NCBI GenBank assembly: GCA_963556695.1
Contig: CAUWAG010000003.1
Coordinates: forward strand, 868,001 to 932,000
Length of the DNA stretch: 64,000 nucleotides
Direction of reading: 5' to 3'
From: Anthostomella pinea
Taxonomy: Eukaryota > Ascomycota > Sordariomycetes > Xylariales > Xylariaceae
A program made the position numbers and the translations under genes. Shown here in pieces: positions 43,368 through 54,961 of this stretch. The notes beneath the pieces are model-generated. The model was given only the letters and a program-made list of their open reading frames with translations. It did no database searches and was not told the DNA's origin. Position 1 is the stretch's first letter. Each line of letters starts with the position of its first letter.

Positions 43368-46300
43368 GTACACCGAACGAAACACATCGACACGGGCATC
43401 TAGTCATCCATTCTGTGAACACAGCAGGAGGACAAAAGAGTGCAGGCCCTACAGAGTTAGCCATCAACCTGGCTGACTATAAAGGAGAACAAGCAGACAT
43501 CATTCTGATGCAAGAGCCCTGGGTTGGCATACCACCAGGCAGGAGAATGGGAGTAAAGACACACCCCAATTACGATATATACTCCCCAGTGGATTCCTGG
43601 GACAGCGACAGTACACGGCCCAGATCTCTCATCTATGTGAGAAAATACCTTCAAGCGGATCAACTTCGGCCCTATGCTACACGAGACATCACCTGGGTCA
43701 AGGTACAAGGCATTACATTTGCCAGTGTCTACCGGCCATGTGACAACCCACAGGAAGTGGATGACATTCTGGAAGTATGGACTCCACCTTTTGGCTGCGT
43801 TATAGCTGGAGATTTCAATGCTGGCGACACATCCTGGGACTCAAGCAATCCAGGATATCATGGTGGTGCTATACTTGCACAAACTATGGCAGACCATGGA
43901 CTGGATCTGATTTCTGAACCAGATGTCCCGACACATGATGACGGAAATGTACTAGATCTGGTGTTCTCTGATGTCCCCATGGCTGAAGCCTCAGTCAATG
44001 ATGCACTTCAGTGCACCTCAGACCATGAGACATTACGAATAGTCATTCCAATCCAGGGAGATCTGGACCGAGTACCCAAGGCCAATCATTGGATAGTACC
44101 GGACGATAAACTACAGGAGCTGGCAGATAATGTCCAAACCAGGATTCATGAACTCCCCCAGCTGGGTGCATCCCCTGGCCAGGTGGACACCTTTACACAA
44201 AGCCTGATCAACATGATCCAAGGCTGTATTAGGACAGTGGGCAAGAGGCCCCGTCAATCTAGGCCCACTGCTTGGTGGAATGATGACTGCAAAGCAGCTG
44301 TTCAGACATACAGGGCCCTTTCCAAACAGACTACAAGCCACGAAGGACGGAATTCAGCCCGACGGGAATTTCGCGGCGTGGTTCGGAAAGCTAGGAGAGA
44401 GTACTGGCAGACTCTAATCAATTCAGCAACTGAGCCAAAGGACCTATACAGAATCGTCTCTTGGCACAAGTTATCAGCAGGATTGCGTTCCCCTCCAATC
44501 ATCATAGGAGACCAAATAGTCGAGTCACAAGAGAGCAAGGCAAATGCATTACGCTCAGCCACGCTTGAACGAAGTACCTCAGACAACGATATCATCGACC
44601 CCTGGTCCGCTCAGATCATACAACCCAAGCCATACATCCCCCTTGAATACCACGTCGGACTGGAAGAGGCTGAAGGGTGCACTTTAGGAACCAAGAGCAA
44701 CTCCCCGGGAGTAGATACCCTCACAGTACGGATTCTGAAAGCTTGCTGGCCAGTCATTGGTGAACATATCAGAGCCCTTTTCCAGACCTGCCTACTGATT
44801 GGACACCACCCTAAACCATTCAAAGTAGCTGAGGTGGTGATGATCCCAAAACCAGGAAAGAAAGACTACTCCAATCCCAGGGCCTACAGACCAATATCGC
44901 TACTGTCATGTCTTGGCAAAGGCCTAGAACGACTCATTGCGAAAAGAATTACCTGGTTTGTTGTCAAACTTGGAATTCTAGCCCCACAACATTTTGGAGC
45001 TCTACCAAAGCGCTCTGCCACTGACCTGGTAGCTGCACTCATACACGATATTGAGCAGGCCCTTGACCAAGGCCTCGTTGCAACGGTAGTCACATCAGAT
45101 GTGAAAGGGGCCTTTGATGCTGCCCTAATGGGACGGCTGGTGGTTCGCATGAGAGAACAGGGCTGGCCAGGCTTTCTCATAAGATGGGTCCAGTCGTTCA
45201 TGTCCGAGCGGTCCGCAAGAGTTCGGTTTGAAGGTACTGTGACCGATATAAAAGCTCTCACTTGTGGGCTCCCACAAGGCTCACCAGTCTCTCCAATCCT
45301 CTACATGCTGTATACAGAGCCAATCTGTGCCCGACTTGGCATGAAAAGAAGACGCTTTGGATATGCAGATGACCTAGCAACACTCTGCATTGGAAAGAAC
45401 CTTAAAGAAACAGCTACAGAGGCTTCTGAAAACCTTCATTTACTCAACCAATGGGGACATAACAATGCTATTGAATTTGATCCCGACAAAACCGAGATCA
45501 TGCACTTCTCACGCAAAAAGAACTCAGACAATCCCCCAGTTTGCCACGGAACAATGAACAAAACAGCTAAGCATTCCATGCGATGGCTAGGTGTCCTTCT
45601 GGATAGGAAACTAAACTTCAAAGACCATGTTTCTTACTGGGCCAAGAAAGCTAGTAGGGTAGCAAATCACCTTCGAGGACTATGCAACACAGTCAAAGGA
45701 CTTCCAGTAAAGTCAACCAAGAGGGCTGTGAAAGCTTGTGTTATTCCTATTCTCACACATGGCCTGGAGGCCTGGTACCCAGGAATCGAGAAAGCTGGGA
45801 GCTTAGGTGAGACATCAGCATGTCGCATTAAGGGGCTTCTTGGAACAATAGATGCCGTACTACGAACGGCGATCAGGGCTATCTTGCCAGTCTGGAAAAC
45901 ACACCCTGGACATATCTTACACTTTGAATCGCAGATTCCCCCAGCAGGAGTTCTTGCAGAGACAATAAGACGACGTCACGGCCTCCGACTAGGTCGAATA
46001 GATCAGAGACACCCTCTGGTTGGCAGGCTCCAAATACAAGCTCGCAAGGATCCAACAAGGCTACAAAGGAGCTTCCAGCTAGTCCCTGACTTCCAGAGAC
46101 CAATACTTACCAGGCCATCATGGAAGAAGCGCCCAATCCGCAAAGACAAAGACAAAGAAACAGAGCTCTTCAAGCAATGGTTACAAGAGAGAAACGTGAA
46201 CACTGACCTTGTCATCTACTCAGATGGATCACAGTTGGATGACCAAGGCACAATCCGCACTGGATGGGGTTATACCATCAGGAAAGGCGGCACTACACAA

Positions 46301-47053
46301 GAAGTATACCGGGGAAGGGGCAGACTTCTACAAGCAGAAGTAGTAGATGCTGAAGTCCATGGTGCTCTCCAAGGTCTTGCAGCAGCCAGGGCAATTGGAC
46401 ACGGAAAACAGCTATATGTCTGCCTGGACAACACGTCAGTGGTAGATGGGCTCAATGGAACTCCACCCGAGACATCACAAAACATTTTTCTACAATTTCA
46501 AGAACTTGCCACAGCACACACTCCTGGAGTGACCGTCAAATGGATTCCTGGACACAGAGATATTGATGGCAACGAAGCTGCCGACACACTAGCAAAAGAG
46601 GGTGCCATGCTGGAAACAGACACAACAAATCTTCCTACAATCTCTTGGGTCAAGAGAGATCTCAAAAGACAGGGCAAGAAAGAGTTCAACCAATGGTGGA
46701 AAGACCAATCTGAATCTAGGTATCAAGAAGTATACTCACATGCAGTAACTGAAAGAGACCTTATATCTTTTAAGAGGAGTACTTTACACAGACTTCTAGC
46801 GGCCAGATCTGGACATGGCGACTTTGCCAGATACCATGAACGCTTTGGGCACACAGACTCAAATGATCACCGCAGCTGTGGTGAGAAAAAAACACCACAA
46901 CACATTTTCTTTTGTAAGAGGCTGGGGAAAAATCGGCTACTGCCTAGGCATTCGCCTAGGGCAGCTTGTTTACAATACTTAGGGGAGAGGAGCACAGAAT
47001 GGGCAAAATTCGTGGAGAAGAGCAAGTTCTTTTCAACAATCTGCCCCCGATAG
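43361..47053 (+). CDS. LINE ORF2: endonuclease, reverse transcriptase, RNase H
   Basis: 1,230 residues. This is the replication enzyme of the retrotransposon. In order: AP-type endonuclease (IILMQEPWVG, VIAGDFNAGDTSWDS, LDLVFSDV, CTSDHETL); reverse transcriptase (MIPKPGKKDYSNPRAYRPIS, VTSDVKGAFDAA, LPQGSPVSPILYML, active site FGYADDLATL); and RNase H (VIYSDGSQLDDQG, AEVHGALQGL, CLDNTSVVDG, WIPGHRDIDGNEAAD). A C-terminal knuckle reads HRSCGEKKTPQHIFFC. All catalytic acids are present. The knuckle has Arg (46871-46873) where both decayed copies encode Cys (HCSCG), so the first ligand is lost. The start ATG at 43361 overlaps the ORF1 stop by 7 nt. Confidence 0.94.
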   Translation: MLGTPNETHRHGHLVIHSVNTAGGQKSAGPTELAINLADYKGEQADIILMQEPWVGIPPGRRMGVKTHPNYDIYSPVDSWDSDSTRPRSLIYVRKYLQADQLRPYATRDITWVKVQGITFASVYRPCDNPQEVDDILEVWTPPFGCVIAGDFNAGDTSWDSSNPGYHGGAILAQTMADHGLDLISEPDVPTHDDGNVLDLVFSDVPMAEASVNDALQCTSDHETLRIVIPIQGDLDRVPKANHWIVPDDKLQELADNVQTRIHELPQLGASPGQVDTFTQSLINMIQGCIRTVGKRPRQSRPTAWWNDDCKAAVQTYRALSKQTTSHEGRNSARREFRGVVRKARREYWQTLINSATEPKDLYRIVSWHKLSAGLRSPPIIIGDQIVESQESKANALRSATLERSTSDNDIIDPWSAQIIQPKPYIPLEYHVGLEEAEGCTLGTKSNSPGVDTLTVRILKACWPVIGEHIRALFQTCLLIGHHPKPFKVAEVVMIPKPGKKDYSNPRAYRPISLLSCLGKGLERLIAKRITWFVVKLGILAPQHFGALPKRSATDLVAALIHDIEQALDQGLVATVVTSDVKGAFDAALMGRLVVRMREQGWPGFLIRWVQSFMSERSARVRFEGTVTDIKALTCGLPQGSPVSPILYMLYTEPICARLGMKRRRFGYADDLATLCIGKNLKETATEASENLHLLNQWGHNNAIEFDPDKTEIMHFSRKKNSDNPPVCHGTMNKTAKHSMRWLGVLLDRKLNFKDHVSYWAKKASRVANHLRGLCNTVKGLPVKSTKRAVKACVIPILTHGLEAWYPGIEKAGSLGETSACRIKGLLGTIDAVLRTAIRAILPVWKTHPGHILHFESQIPPAGVLAETIRRRHGLRLGRIDQRHPLVGRLQIQARKDPTRLQRSFQLVPDFQRPILTRPSWKKRPIRKDKDKETELFKQWLQERNVNTDLVIYSDGSQLDDQGTIRTGWGYTIRKGGTTQEVYRGRGRLLQAEVVDAEVHGALQGLAAARAIGHGKQLYVCLDNTSVVDGLNGTPPETSQNIFLQFQELATAHTPGVTVKWIPGHRDIDGNEAADTLAKEGAMLETDTTNLPTISWVKRDLKRQGKKEFNQWWKDQSESRYQEVYSHAVTERDLISFKRSTLHRLLAARSGHGDFARYHERFGHTDSNDHRSCGEKKTPQHIFFCKRLGKNRLLPRHSPRAACLQYLGERSTEWAKFVEKSKFFSTICPR

Positions 47054-47260
47054 ATAGCCTTCCTTGAAGGACCAGATGGATGACCCCAAGGTCATACCGC
47101 CGCAACAACGGGGATGGGCCCGTGAGCGGGACTGACTGTACTTATTATCTTGAGACCTCCACAACCCTGTGATGCAGAGGCTCTGGGAGGCGTGGTTTGC
47201 ACTACTGAGGAGCTACCCCCACGTTAAATACAAAACAAACAAACATAATGAAATTAAAGC

Positions 47261-47816
47261 CCAAACAAGTAACAGACCTTTAAGGTGCATACTCTCAAGG
47301 AACACAGTTGATTCTGATCCAGAGACCACATGGGTGATCTCTCTGTCCCGTGCAGCAAAGAAACCATTCACGCTTTTTGCTCACTCAATGACCTCAAGGC
47401 ACATTCAATACTCTCCCAAGGTTCACCAGTATGCGAGCTGCTTCAGATACCATGGTAGGAACTACCAATGTGAAAAGCAAGTATGTGCACGTTGTGCCAG
47501 TACAGTACACCAGGAGGAGTGGGAAAAACCAATCCCAAAGTGTGTCAACTGCAAAAGACCTCATGCTGCCAACTTCGACAAATACCCTGCACGCCCCAAG
47601 GTTATGAAAAGTATCATCCATAAGCACACATGGGAGCAAATCCAGGAAATAAGGCTGGCTGGAGAAAGAGCCAGATCCAAGGCCTATAATGAAACAGGCA
47701 GAAACCAAGCTGGGTCAACACCCAGCAATAATAACAAAGACATCACAATGCAAATCGACACAACGGATACAACTCATCCCAGAAATGCCGATACCATTGT
47801 TGTCAGTCAATGTTAG
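47261..47816 (+). pseudogene. Outer LINE, ORF1 3' part
   Basis: Resumes exactly where 41650 stopped (KAQTSNRPLRCILSRNTVDS) and is open to the ORF1 stop, keeping the knuckle region (CASCFRYHGRNYQC, CARCAST, CVNCKRPHAANFDKY). The last knuckle Cys is changed to Tyr and one Cys in the second knuckle to Trp. Confidence 0.85.
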
Positions 47817-50800
47817 GTACATCAAACGAAACACATCGACACGGGCATCTAGTCATCCATTCTGTGAATACAGCAGGAGGACAAAAGAGTGCAGGCCCTA
47901 CAGAGTTAGTCATCAACCTGGCTGACTACAAAGGAGAACAAGCAGACATCATTCTGATGCAAGAGCCCTGGGTTGGCATACCACCAGGCAGAAAAATAAG
48001 AATAAAGACACACCCAAATTATGATATATATTCCCCTGTTGATTCCTGGGACAGCGACAGTACACAGCCCAGATCTCTCATCTATGTGAGAGAATATCTT
48101 CAAGCGGATCAATTTCGGCCTTATGCTACACGAGATATCACTTGGGTCAAGGTACGAGGCATTACATTTGCCAGCGTCTATCAACCATGCGATAACCCAT
48201 AGGAAGTGGATAATATTCTGGAAGTATGGACTCCACCTTTTGGCTGCGTTATAGCTGGAGATTTCAATGCTGGCGACACATCCTTGCACTCAAGCAATCC
48301 AGGATATCATGGTGATGCTATAGTTGCACAGATTATGACAGACCACGGACTGGATCTGATTTCTGAACCAGATGTCCCGACATATGATGACAGAAATGTA
48401 CTAGATCTGGTGTTCTCAGATGTCCCCATGGCCAAAGCCTCAGTGAATGATGCACTCTAGTGCACTTCAGATCATGAGACATTACGAATAGTTGTCTCAA
48501 TTCAGGGAGACCTGGACCGGGTCCCCAAGGCTGATCAGTGGATAATCCCAGATAATAAACTACAAGAGCAGGTAGACAATGTCCAAAACAGGATTCATGA
48601 GCTCCCCCGGCTGGGTGCATCTCTTGGCCAGGTAGATGCCTTTATGCAGAACTTGATCAACATAATCCAAGGCTGTGTCAGGATAGTGGGCAAGAAGCCC
48701 CGGCAATCTAGGCCCACTGCTTGATGAAATAATGAATACAAAACAGCTATTCAGACATACAGGGCCTTGTCCAAACAGACCGTAAGCCAAGAAAGGCGGA
48801 ATTCAGCCCGACGGGACTTTCGCCGCGTAATTCAGAAAGCTAAGAGAGAGTACTGGCAGACTCTAATTGATTCAGCAACTGAGCCAAAAGATCTGTACAG
48901 AATCGTTTCTTGGCACAAGCTATCAGCAGGATTGCGTTCCCCTCTAATTATCATAGGAGACCAAATATTCGAGTCACAAGAGAGCAAGGCAAATGCATTA
49001 CGCTCAGCCATGCTTGAACGAAGTACCTCAGACAACGATATCATCGACCCCTGGTCCGCTCAGATCACACAACCCAAGCCATATATCCCCCTTGAATACC
49101 ATGTCGGACTGGAAGAGGCTAAAGGGTGCACTTTAGGGACCAAGAGCAACTCCCCGGGAATAGATACCCTCACAGTACGGATTCTGAAAGCTTGCTGGCC
49201 AGTCATTAAGGAATATATCAGAGCCCTTTTCCAGACCTGTCTACAGATCAGACATCACCCTAAATCATTAAAAATAGCTGAGGTAGTAATGATCGCAAAA
49301 CCAGACAAGACAGATTACTCCAACCCCTGGGCCTACAGACCAATATTATTACTGTCATGTCTTGGTAAAGGCCTAAAATGACTTATCACAAAAAGAATTA
49401 CTTGGTTTATTATCAAACTTGGAATTCTAGCTCCACAATATTTAGAGCTCTATCAAAGCGTTCTGCCACCGACTTGGTAGCTGCACTCATACACGATATT
49501 GAGCAGGCCCTTGACCAAGACCTCGTTGCAATGGTAGTCACGTCAGATATGAAAGGGGCCTTTGATGCTGCCCTAATGGGACGGCTGGTGGTTCACATGA
49601 GAGAACACGGCTGGCCGGGCTTTCTCATAAGATGTGTCCAGTCATTCATATCCGAGCGGTTCGCAAGGGTTCAGTTTAAAGGTATTATAACCAATATTAA
49701 AGTTCTCATTTGTAGGCTATTACAAGGCTCACCAGCCTCTCTAATCCTTTATATGCTGTATATAGAGCTAATCTATGCCCGACTTAGTATGAAAAAGAGA
49801 CGCTTTGGATATACAGACAACTTAGCGACTCTCTATATTAGAAAGGACCTTAAAGAAATAATTATAGAGACTTCTAAAAATCTTTATTTGCTCAATTAAT
49901 AGGGACATAACAATGCTATTAAATTTGACACCAATAAAACTAAGATCATGCACTTCTTAAGGAAAAAAAACTTAAATAACCCTTTAGTCTGTCACGGAAC
50001 AATGAACAAAATAGCCAAAATTTCCATGCGATAGCTAGGTGTCCTTCTGGATAGAAAACTAAATTTCAAAAATCACGTTTCTTACTGGGCCAAGAAAGCT
50101 AATAAGGTAATAAATCACCTTCGAGAACTATACAACACAGTCAAAGGACTTCCAGTAAAGTCAACCAAGAGATCTGTGAAAGCTTGTGTTATTCCTATTC
50201 TTACACACGGCCTGGAGGCCTGGTACCCAGGAATCAAGAAAGTTGGGAGCTTAGGTGGGACATCAGCATGTCGCATTAAGGGGCTTCTTGGAACAATAGA
50301 TGCCGCACTACGAACAGCGATCAGGGCTATCTTGCCAGGCTAGAAAACACACCCTGGATATATCCTATACTTTGAATCATATATTCCCTTAACAGGAGTT
50401 CTTGCAGAATTAATAAGACGACGTCATAGCCTCTGACCAGAACGAATAGACCAGAGACACCCTCTTGTTGGCAGGCTCCAAATACAAGCTCACAAGAATC
50501 CAACAAGGCTACAAAGGAGCTTCCAGCTAGTCCCTGACTTCCAGAGACCAACACTTACCAGGCCATTATGGAAGAAGCCCCTAATCTGTAAAAACAAAGA
50601 CAAAGAAACAGAGCTCTTCAAGCAATGGCTACAGGAGAGAAACGTGAATACTGACCTTGTCATCTATTCATATGGATCACAGTTGGACGACCAAGGCACA
50701 ACCCGCACTGGATGGGGTTATACCATCAGGAAAGGCGGCACTACACAAGAAGTATACCAGGGAAAGGGCAGACTTCTTCAAGCAGAAGTAATAGATACTG

Positions 50801-51500
50801 AAGTCCATGGCGCTCTCCAAGGTCTCGCAGCAGCCAGGGCGATTAGACGCAGAAAATGGCTATATGTCTACCTGGACAACACGTCAGTGGTAGATGGGCT
50901 CAATGGGACTCCACCTGAGACATCACAGAACATTTTTTTACGATTTCAAGAACTTGCCACAGCACACACTTCTGGAATGACCGTTAAGTGGATTCCTGGA
51001 CACAGAGATATTGATGGCAACGAAGCTGCCGACATACTAACAAAAGAGGGTACTATGCTAAAAACAGACATAACAAACCTTCCTATAATCTCTTGGGTCA
51101 AGAGAGATCTCAAAAAAAAGGGCAAAAAAGAGTTCAACCAATGATAAAAAGACCAATCAGAACCTAAATATTAAGAAATATACTCATATACAATAACTAA
51201 AAGGGACCTTATATCTTTTGAAAGGAGCATTCTATACAGACTTCTAGCGGCCAGATCTGGACATGGCGACTTTGCTAGATATCACGAATATTTTGGGCAT
51301 ATAGACTCGAATGACCACTGTAGCTGCGGTAAGAAGAAAACACCACAATATATTTTCTTTTGTAAGAGGCTTGGGAAAAACTGACTGCTGCCCAGGTACT
51401 CGCCTAGGACAGCCTGTTTACAATACTTGGGGGAGAGGAGCACGGAATGGGCAAGATTTATTGAGAAGAGCAAGTTCTTTTCATCAATCTGTCCCTGATA
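47810..51500 (+). pseudogene. Outer LINE, ORF2 remnant
   Basis: Endonuclease, reverse transcriptase and RNase H blocks are present but interrupted, with stops near 48200, 48458, 48722, 49378, 49897, 50033 and 50341. RNase H remains readable from 50644 to 51144 (one active-site Asp is changed: YSYGS for YSDGS). The C-terminal knuckle encodes CSCG. Many stops coincide with those of the copy at 8700-12393. Confidence 0.88.
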
Positions 51501-51756
51501 AATAGCTGTTCTTAAAGGACCAGATGGATGACCCTGAGGTCATACCGCCGCAACAACGGGGATGGGCCCGTGAGCGGGACTGACTGTACTTATTATCTTG
51601 AGACCTCCACAACCCTGTTATACAGAGGCTCTGGGAGGCGTGGTTTGCACTACTGAGGAGCTACCCCCCACGTTAAATACAAAACAAACAGACAAACAAA
51701 CAAACAAACAACAATCACTCAGACAACGACAGGCCCCATCCTCCACTCAGCCGGCG

Positions 51757-54700
51757 ATGCACCACAATGAGCGGACTGCCCGATCCCCCCCGGCGCGCAT
51801 GTCGAAGAGGGAAGCTGACTTCGTAGAAGCCATGCATAACACGACCCTGGAAATGGCGGGACACGCTGCATATACTGATGTACACAATATATCTACAGTA
51901 ACCGACCCCGATGGATCAGTTGATCCAGCTGACGTGGTACTGGAAGTGAGAGGCATCCCTCTCGAACTCCGTGGCGAGTCAGAAACTGGAGTCGAATACT
52001 GTTGCGACTCGGAGGGTACAGTCACCTCTATGGTGTTGGGCACGGCAGCGCCCGGTAAATGGGATTCTGTAAAGGCGACCTCACGCCACAAACTCTGCGT
52101 TCTATGTCTGGATTTGTTGGACTATTACTGCGCCTTCGTTCGTGTTCGACCAACTGATGGTAAGTACCCACACGTACACTCACTTCTGTCCTCACCACTG
52201 TCATCCAACCACCGACGAAACTGACAGACCCAAGTCGGCAAACAAGAGCTGCCACCAAACCTCGTGATCCATCACCACAACCTCTGTTCGTTGCGTCTTA
52301 TGTCAGAGATTGAGCACTGCTACCTCTGCCGCATGGTGCTTCAAAACCTAGAGGTCAGATGTCCCGCTGCCCTTGACCCGAAGAACTACTTGAGCTTGCG
52401 GATCGAAGTGTGCTGCCCTCAGAAGGGCAACGTTAGGTCGTCCTGGAGGAACATGGAGTATAAACATATGGATAAACAGGATCAGCTCTGTTTCATGCTG
52501 ATCAATCCCTCAGCTCCGCGCGGTGACTTCAACTGGGTTCGGATCTTACGGTTGATGGCGTAGCCAAGCCATGTGTTCTCTGCCGAGTCCGGACTGGCTA
52601 CCATTATCGACCCTATCGAATTCGGTCTTGCAAAAGATGGGAGCATGGTGCTTAATTCACAAATTGCTGCAGCCGTTCATAAACCGACGACCCACTCGAC
52701 GACATCTAAACGTCTCGCCCAGCACTGGCTGTCAAGGTGTAAACCCAACCAAGACGGACGTCACAAGGAATGCAACCGAAAGACGGACCCAGGTTACCTC
52801 CCTACTCGACTCTTGGATGTGCGAGCCGCGAAAGAGACTTCAAAGCTTCGACTGGTCTATCCCACCAAGTGCCCGAATGTTTTTACTGACGCCCCGGATC
52901 GTGAATACATCACCCTTAGCCACTGTTGGGGGCAATGGGGTGCTACGGGCAATCCACTTCTGAAAGAAGCGGTGCTATTATAGAGAGAAGAGGAGGGTCT
53001 GGAACTACAGGAACTCCCCAAGACCTTTCAAGATGCAATTGAGATTGCTTCATGGTTCGGCTGTGAGTTACCTTTAACCCCAGTAGTCGCACAACTCATG
53101 TTTCAACAGGTAATTGGCTGTGGATCGACTGCCTGTGTATTGTCCAGGATTCGGCCAGCGACTGGAACAGAGAAGCCGCATTCATGTCCCAGACATACGA
53201 GAATGCCATGCTCAATATTTCAGCCAACCATGGCGTAGACTCCCGCGCTGGTTGCTTTGTCGACAGAGATCCCCTTGTTATTACGCCTTTGGAGATTCAC
53301 ATACCACAGCTTTCGAGGGACCTGACTTTAGTCCCACATGCCATGCACCTGACCGGGGAAATCGCTAAATCCCCAGCTCAATCTCGCGCTTGGATAGACA
53401 GAGAATGCCAGGTGGGTTTTCATGCCGAAGTCTGCAGTCTGTCCGAAGCACGGAAACTCGCACTGCTCAACCGTTGAATTCTGACTAACAGACAAACCAG
53501 ATCGCTCGCAGAGTTCTGCATTTCACATCGAAGGAAATCATGTGGGAATGTTGCGGCTCAGACAAGACTTCCTTTGCCAGCGAGACCTTTCCTGGTGGTG
53601 CCCCGTTCAAGCAGGGGACTTTCAATCTGCAGAGATATCAAATCAGCCCTGTGCATCAGGGCTTCGACGACTACTGGGGCCCATACGATCTGTGGAATTA
53701 TGTGTGTCGCATACTCTCCGGGAAGGATATATCGGTGAAGTCTGACTTGCCCATCGTCCTGTCAGGACTGGCACGCGATTTTGCACGTCGGCTTCTCGTC
53801 GATGATGAGTATGTCGCAGGTCTGTGGAAGCTGGCATTGCCCCATAGTCTACTCTGGCATACAGATTACATGAAGATGTCAGACCGCGGTGGAGATGGTT
53901 ACGCCGATGACAACGAAGAGCCATACGTCGCGCCATCCTGGTCTTGGCTTTCACAGGCTGGCTTCTCAATCCGACCCCGTAGCCGGCAAGATGCCTCACG
54001 CGGAAGAAAGTTTCCGACTACGACAGTATCACGAATTACGACAGAACTCCGCTTCGATGACGACCCCTACGGACCAGTCAAGCCAGGCGCCCAGATGGAA
54101 GTGGAAGGGGTCCTGCGTCGAATCCAACTAACGTTCACCCAGGGCTCCGCTACCTCTCACATTGCCGTGTTGGATGAAAGAGACGACACAGACAGAACAC
54201 AAGAAGAAAGAACGTATCGAGACATCGGGCCAACCTGGGAAGCAGAAGTCGGAGACCACGCATTCCTATACCTCGACCGCATGCCAGAGGATACCACTCT
54301 CTATTGCCACTGCCTCTTGGTCAGCATTCAGCCTCACGCATCCTACATGGGGTCGCGTCCTATCAACGAGAGGACCATCGGGTGTCTACTCCTACAATAC
54401 CTGGGAGACCAGTCTGAAAAGGACGCTGATGGCGAGCCACTGCCGCGCAACCGTCGAATCGGCACTCTGCACCTCAAAGATCTGTACGCCTCGAAGATGC
54501 GGTACACCTTTTCCGAGGATGAGGATGAGCCTTCTGACGTAACTTGGGAAGATGCCCAGCACTTCATCTACACAGTCCAGAACGCGGTTCATCAGAAGGA
54601 AGAAAGGGAGAAAGACGAGCGCCAAGAAAAATTAGACGGACAATCCAAAAAGGGGGAGAAGGACGTGAAGGACACCGCGAAGACCGCCAGCGGAACCAGT

Positions 54701-54961
54701 ACCTCGGAAACCCAGAAAGATCCACCAATGTCTACAGCAAAAACAGACACCAACGAAGACAGAGAGGCCTCAAGTCCCGAAGGCTCGTCAGATACCCTTT
54801 ATCTAGACAGCTTAGCTACGAGATACGGCCCACCGCAAGAGAACCTCGACCAGATCCAGGGCGTTGAGGCGTTGTACCAGTTCGACGTGATCCTAGGGAC
54901 GGCCCCTTCTGACTTCGGTGCACTGGAGGAACTGGAGGCTATGAAACTTCTCATTGTCTGA
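51757..54961 (+). pseudogene. HET-domain protein gene with internal stops
   Basis: HET domains act in fungal non-self recognition and programmed cell death. First ATG 51757 (MHHNERTARSPP). The HET core is clear: YITLSHCWGQ, then LPKTFQDAIEIASWFGC, intron 53063-53109, then NWLWIDCLCIVQDSASDWNR and EAAFMSQTYENAMLNISAN, intron 53412-53491, then a long C-terminal exon (RRVLHFTSKEIMWEC onward) to 54961 with an acidic/Lys-rich linker. In-frame TAGs lie at 52561-52563 and 52981-52983; the second is inside the HET core, between CWG and LPKTF. The good GTAAGT at 52160 joins out of frame, although a weaker donor at 52174 would keep phase. The first TAG could be spliced out by a 42-nt intron, but the second has no such excuse, so it is probably a pseudogene. 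The outer LINE inserted just upstream. Confidence 0.75.

Larger units (their letters stand above)
41651..47245 (+). mobile_element. Inner Tad1-type LINE with both ORFs open
   Basis: A 5,595-bp element inside ORF1 of the outer LINE, with a 15-bp target duplication TAATGAAATTAAAGC (41636-41650 and 47246-47260). It has a 5' UTR of about 140 bp, ORF1 (41790-43367), ORF2 (43361-47053), a 3' UTR of about 190 bp and a short AAACAAAC tail. Both ORFs are uninterrupted, unlike the other two copies, so it is the youngest copy and the best candidate for a recently active source. Domain order (endonuclease, reverse transcriptase, RNase H, zinc knuckle) is that of Tad1/I-type LINEs of ascomycetes, such as Tad of Neurospora and CgT1 of Colletotrichum. 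Confidence 0.94.
40494..51708 (+). mobile_element. Outer (older) Tad1-type LINE, interrupted by a younger LINE
   Basis: The element is full length: 5' UTR with TTTTTCTTGGCGCCCC, ORF1, ORF2, the shared 3' end and a (CAAA)n tail. It is flanked by a perfect 21-bp direct repeat (40473-40493 and 51709-51729, beginning CAACAATCACTCAG). Its ORF1 is split at 41650/47261 by the younger copy. The ORF1 start is ATA (40628-40630) where the younger copy has ATG. ORF2 has many stops, and its reverse transcriptase site reads YTDN. It is decayed by mostly transition mutations and close to the copy at 7766-12593. Confidence 0.92.
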
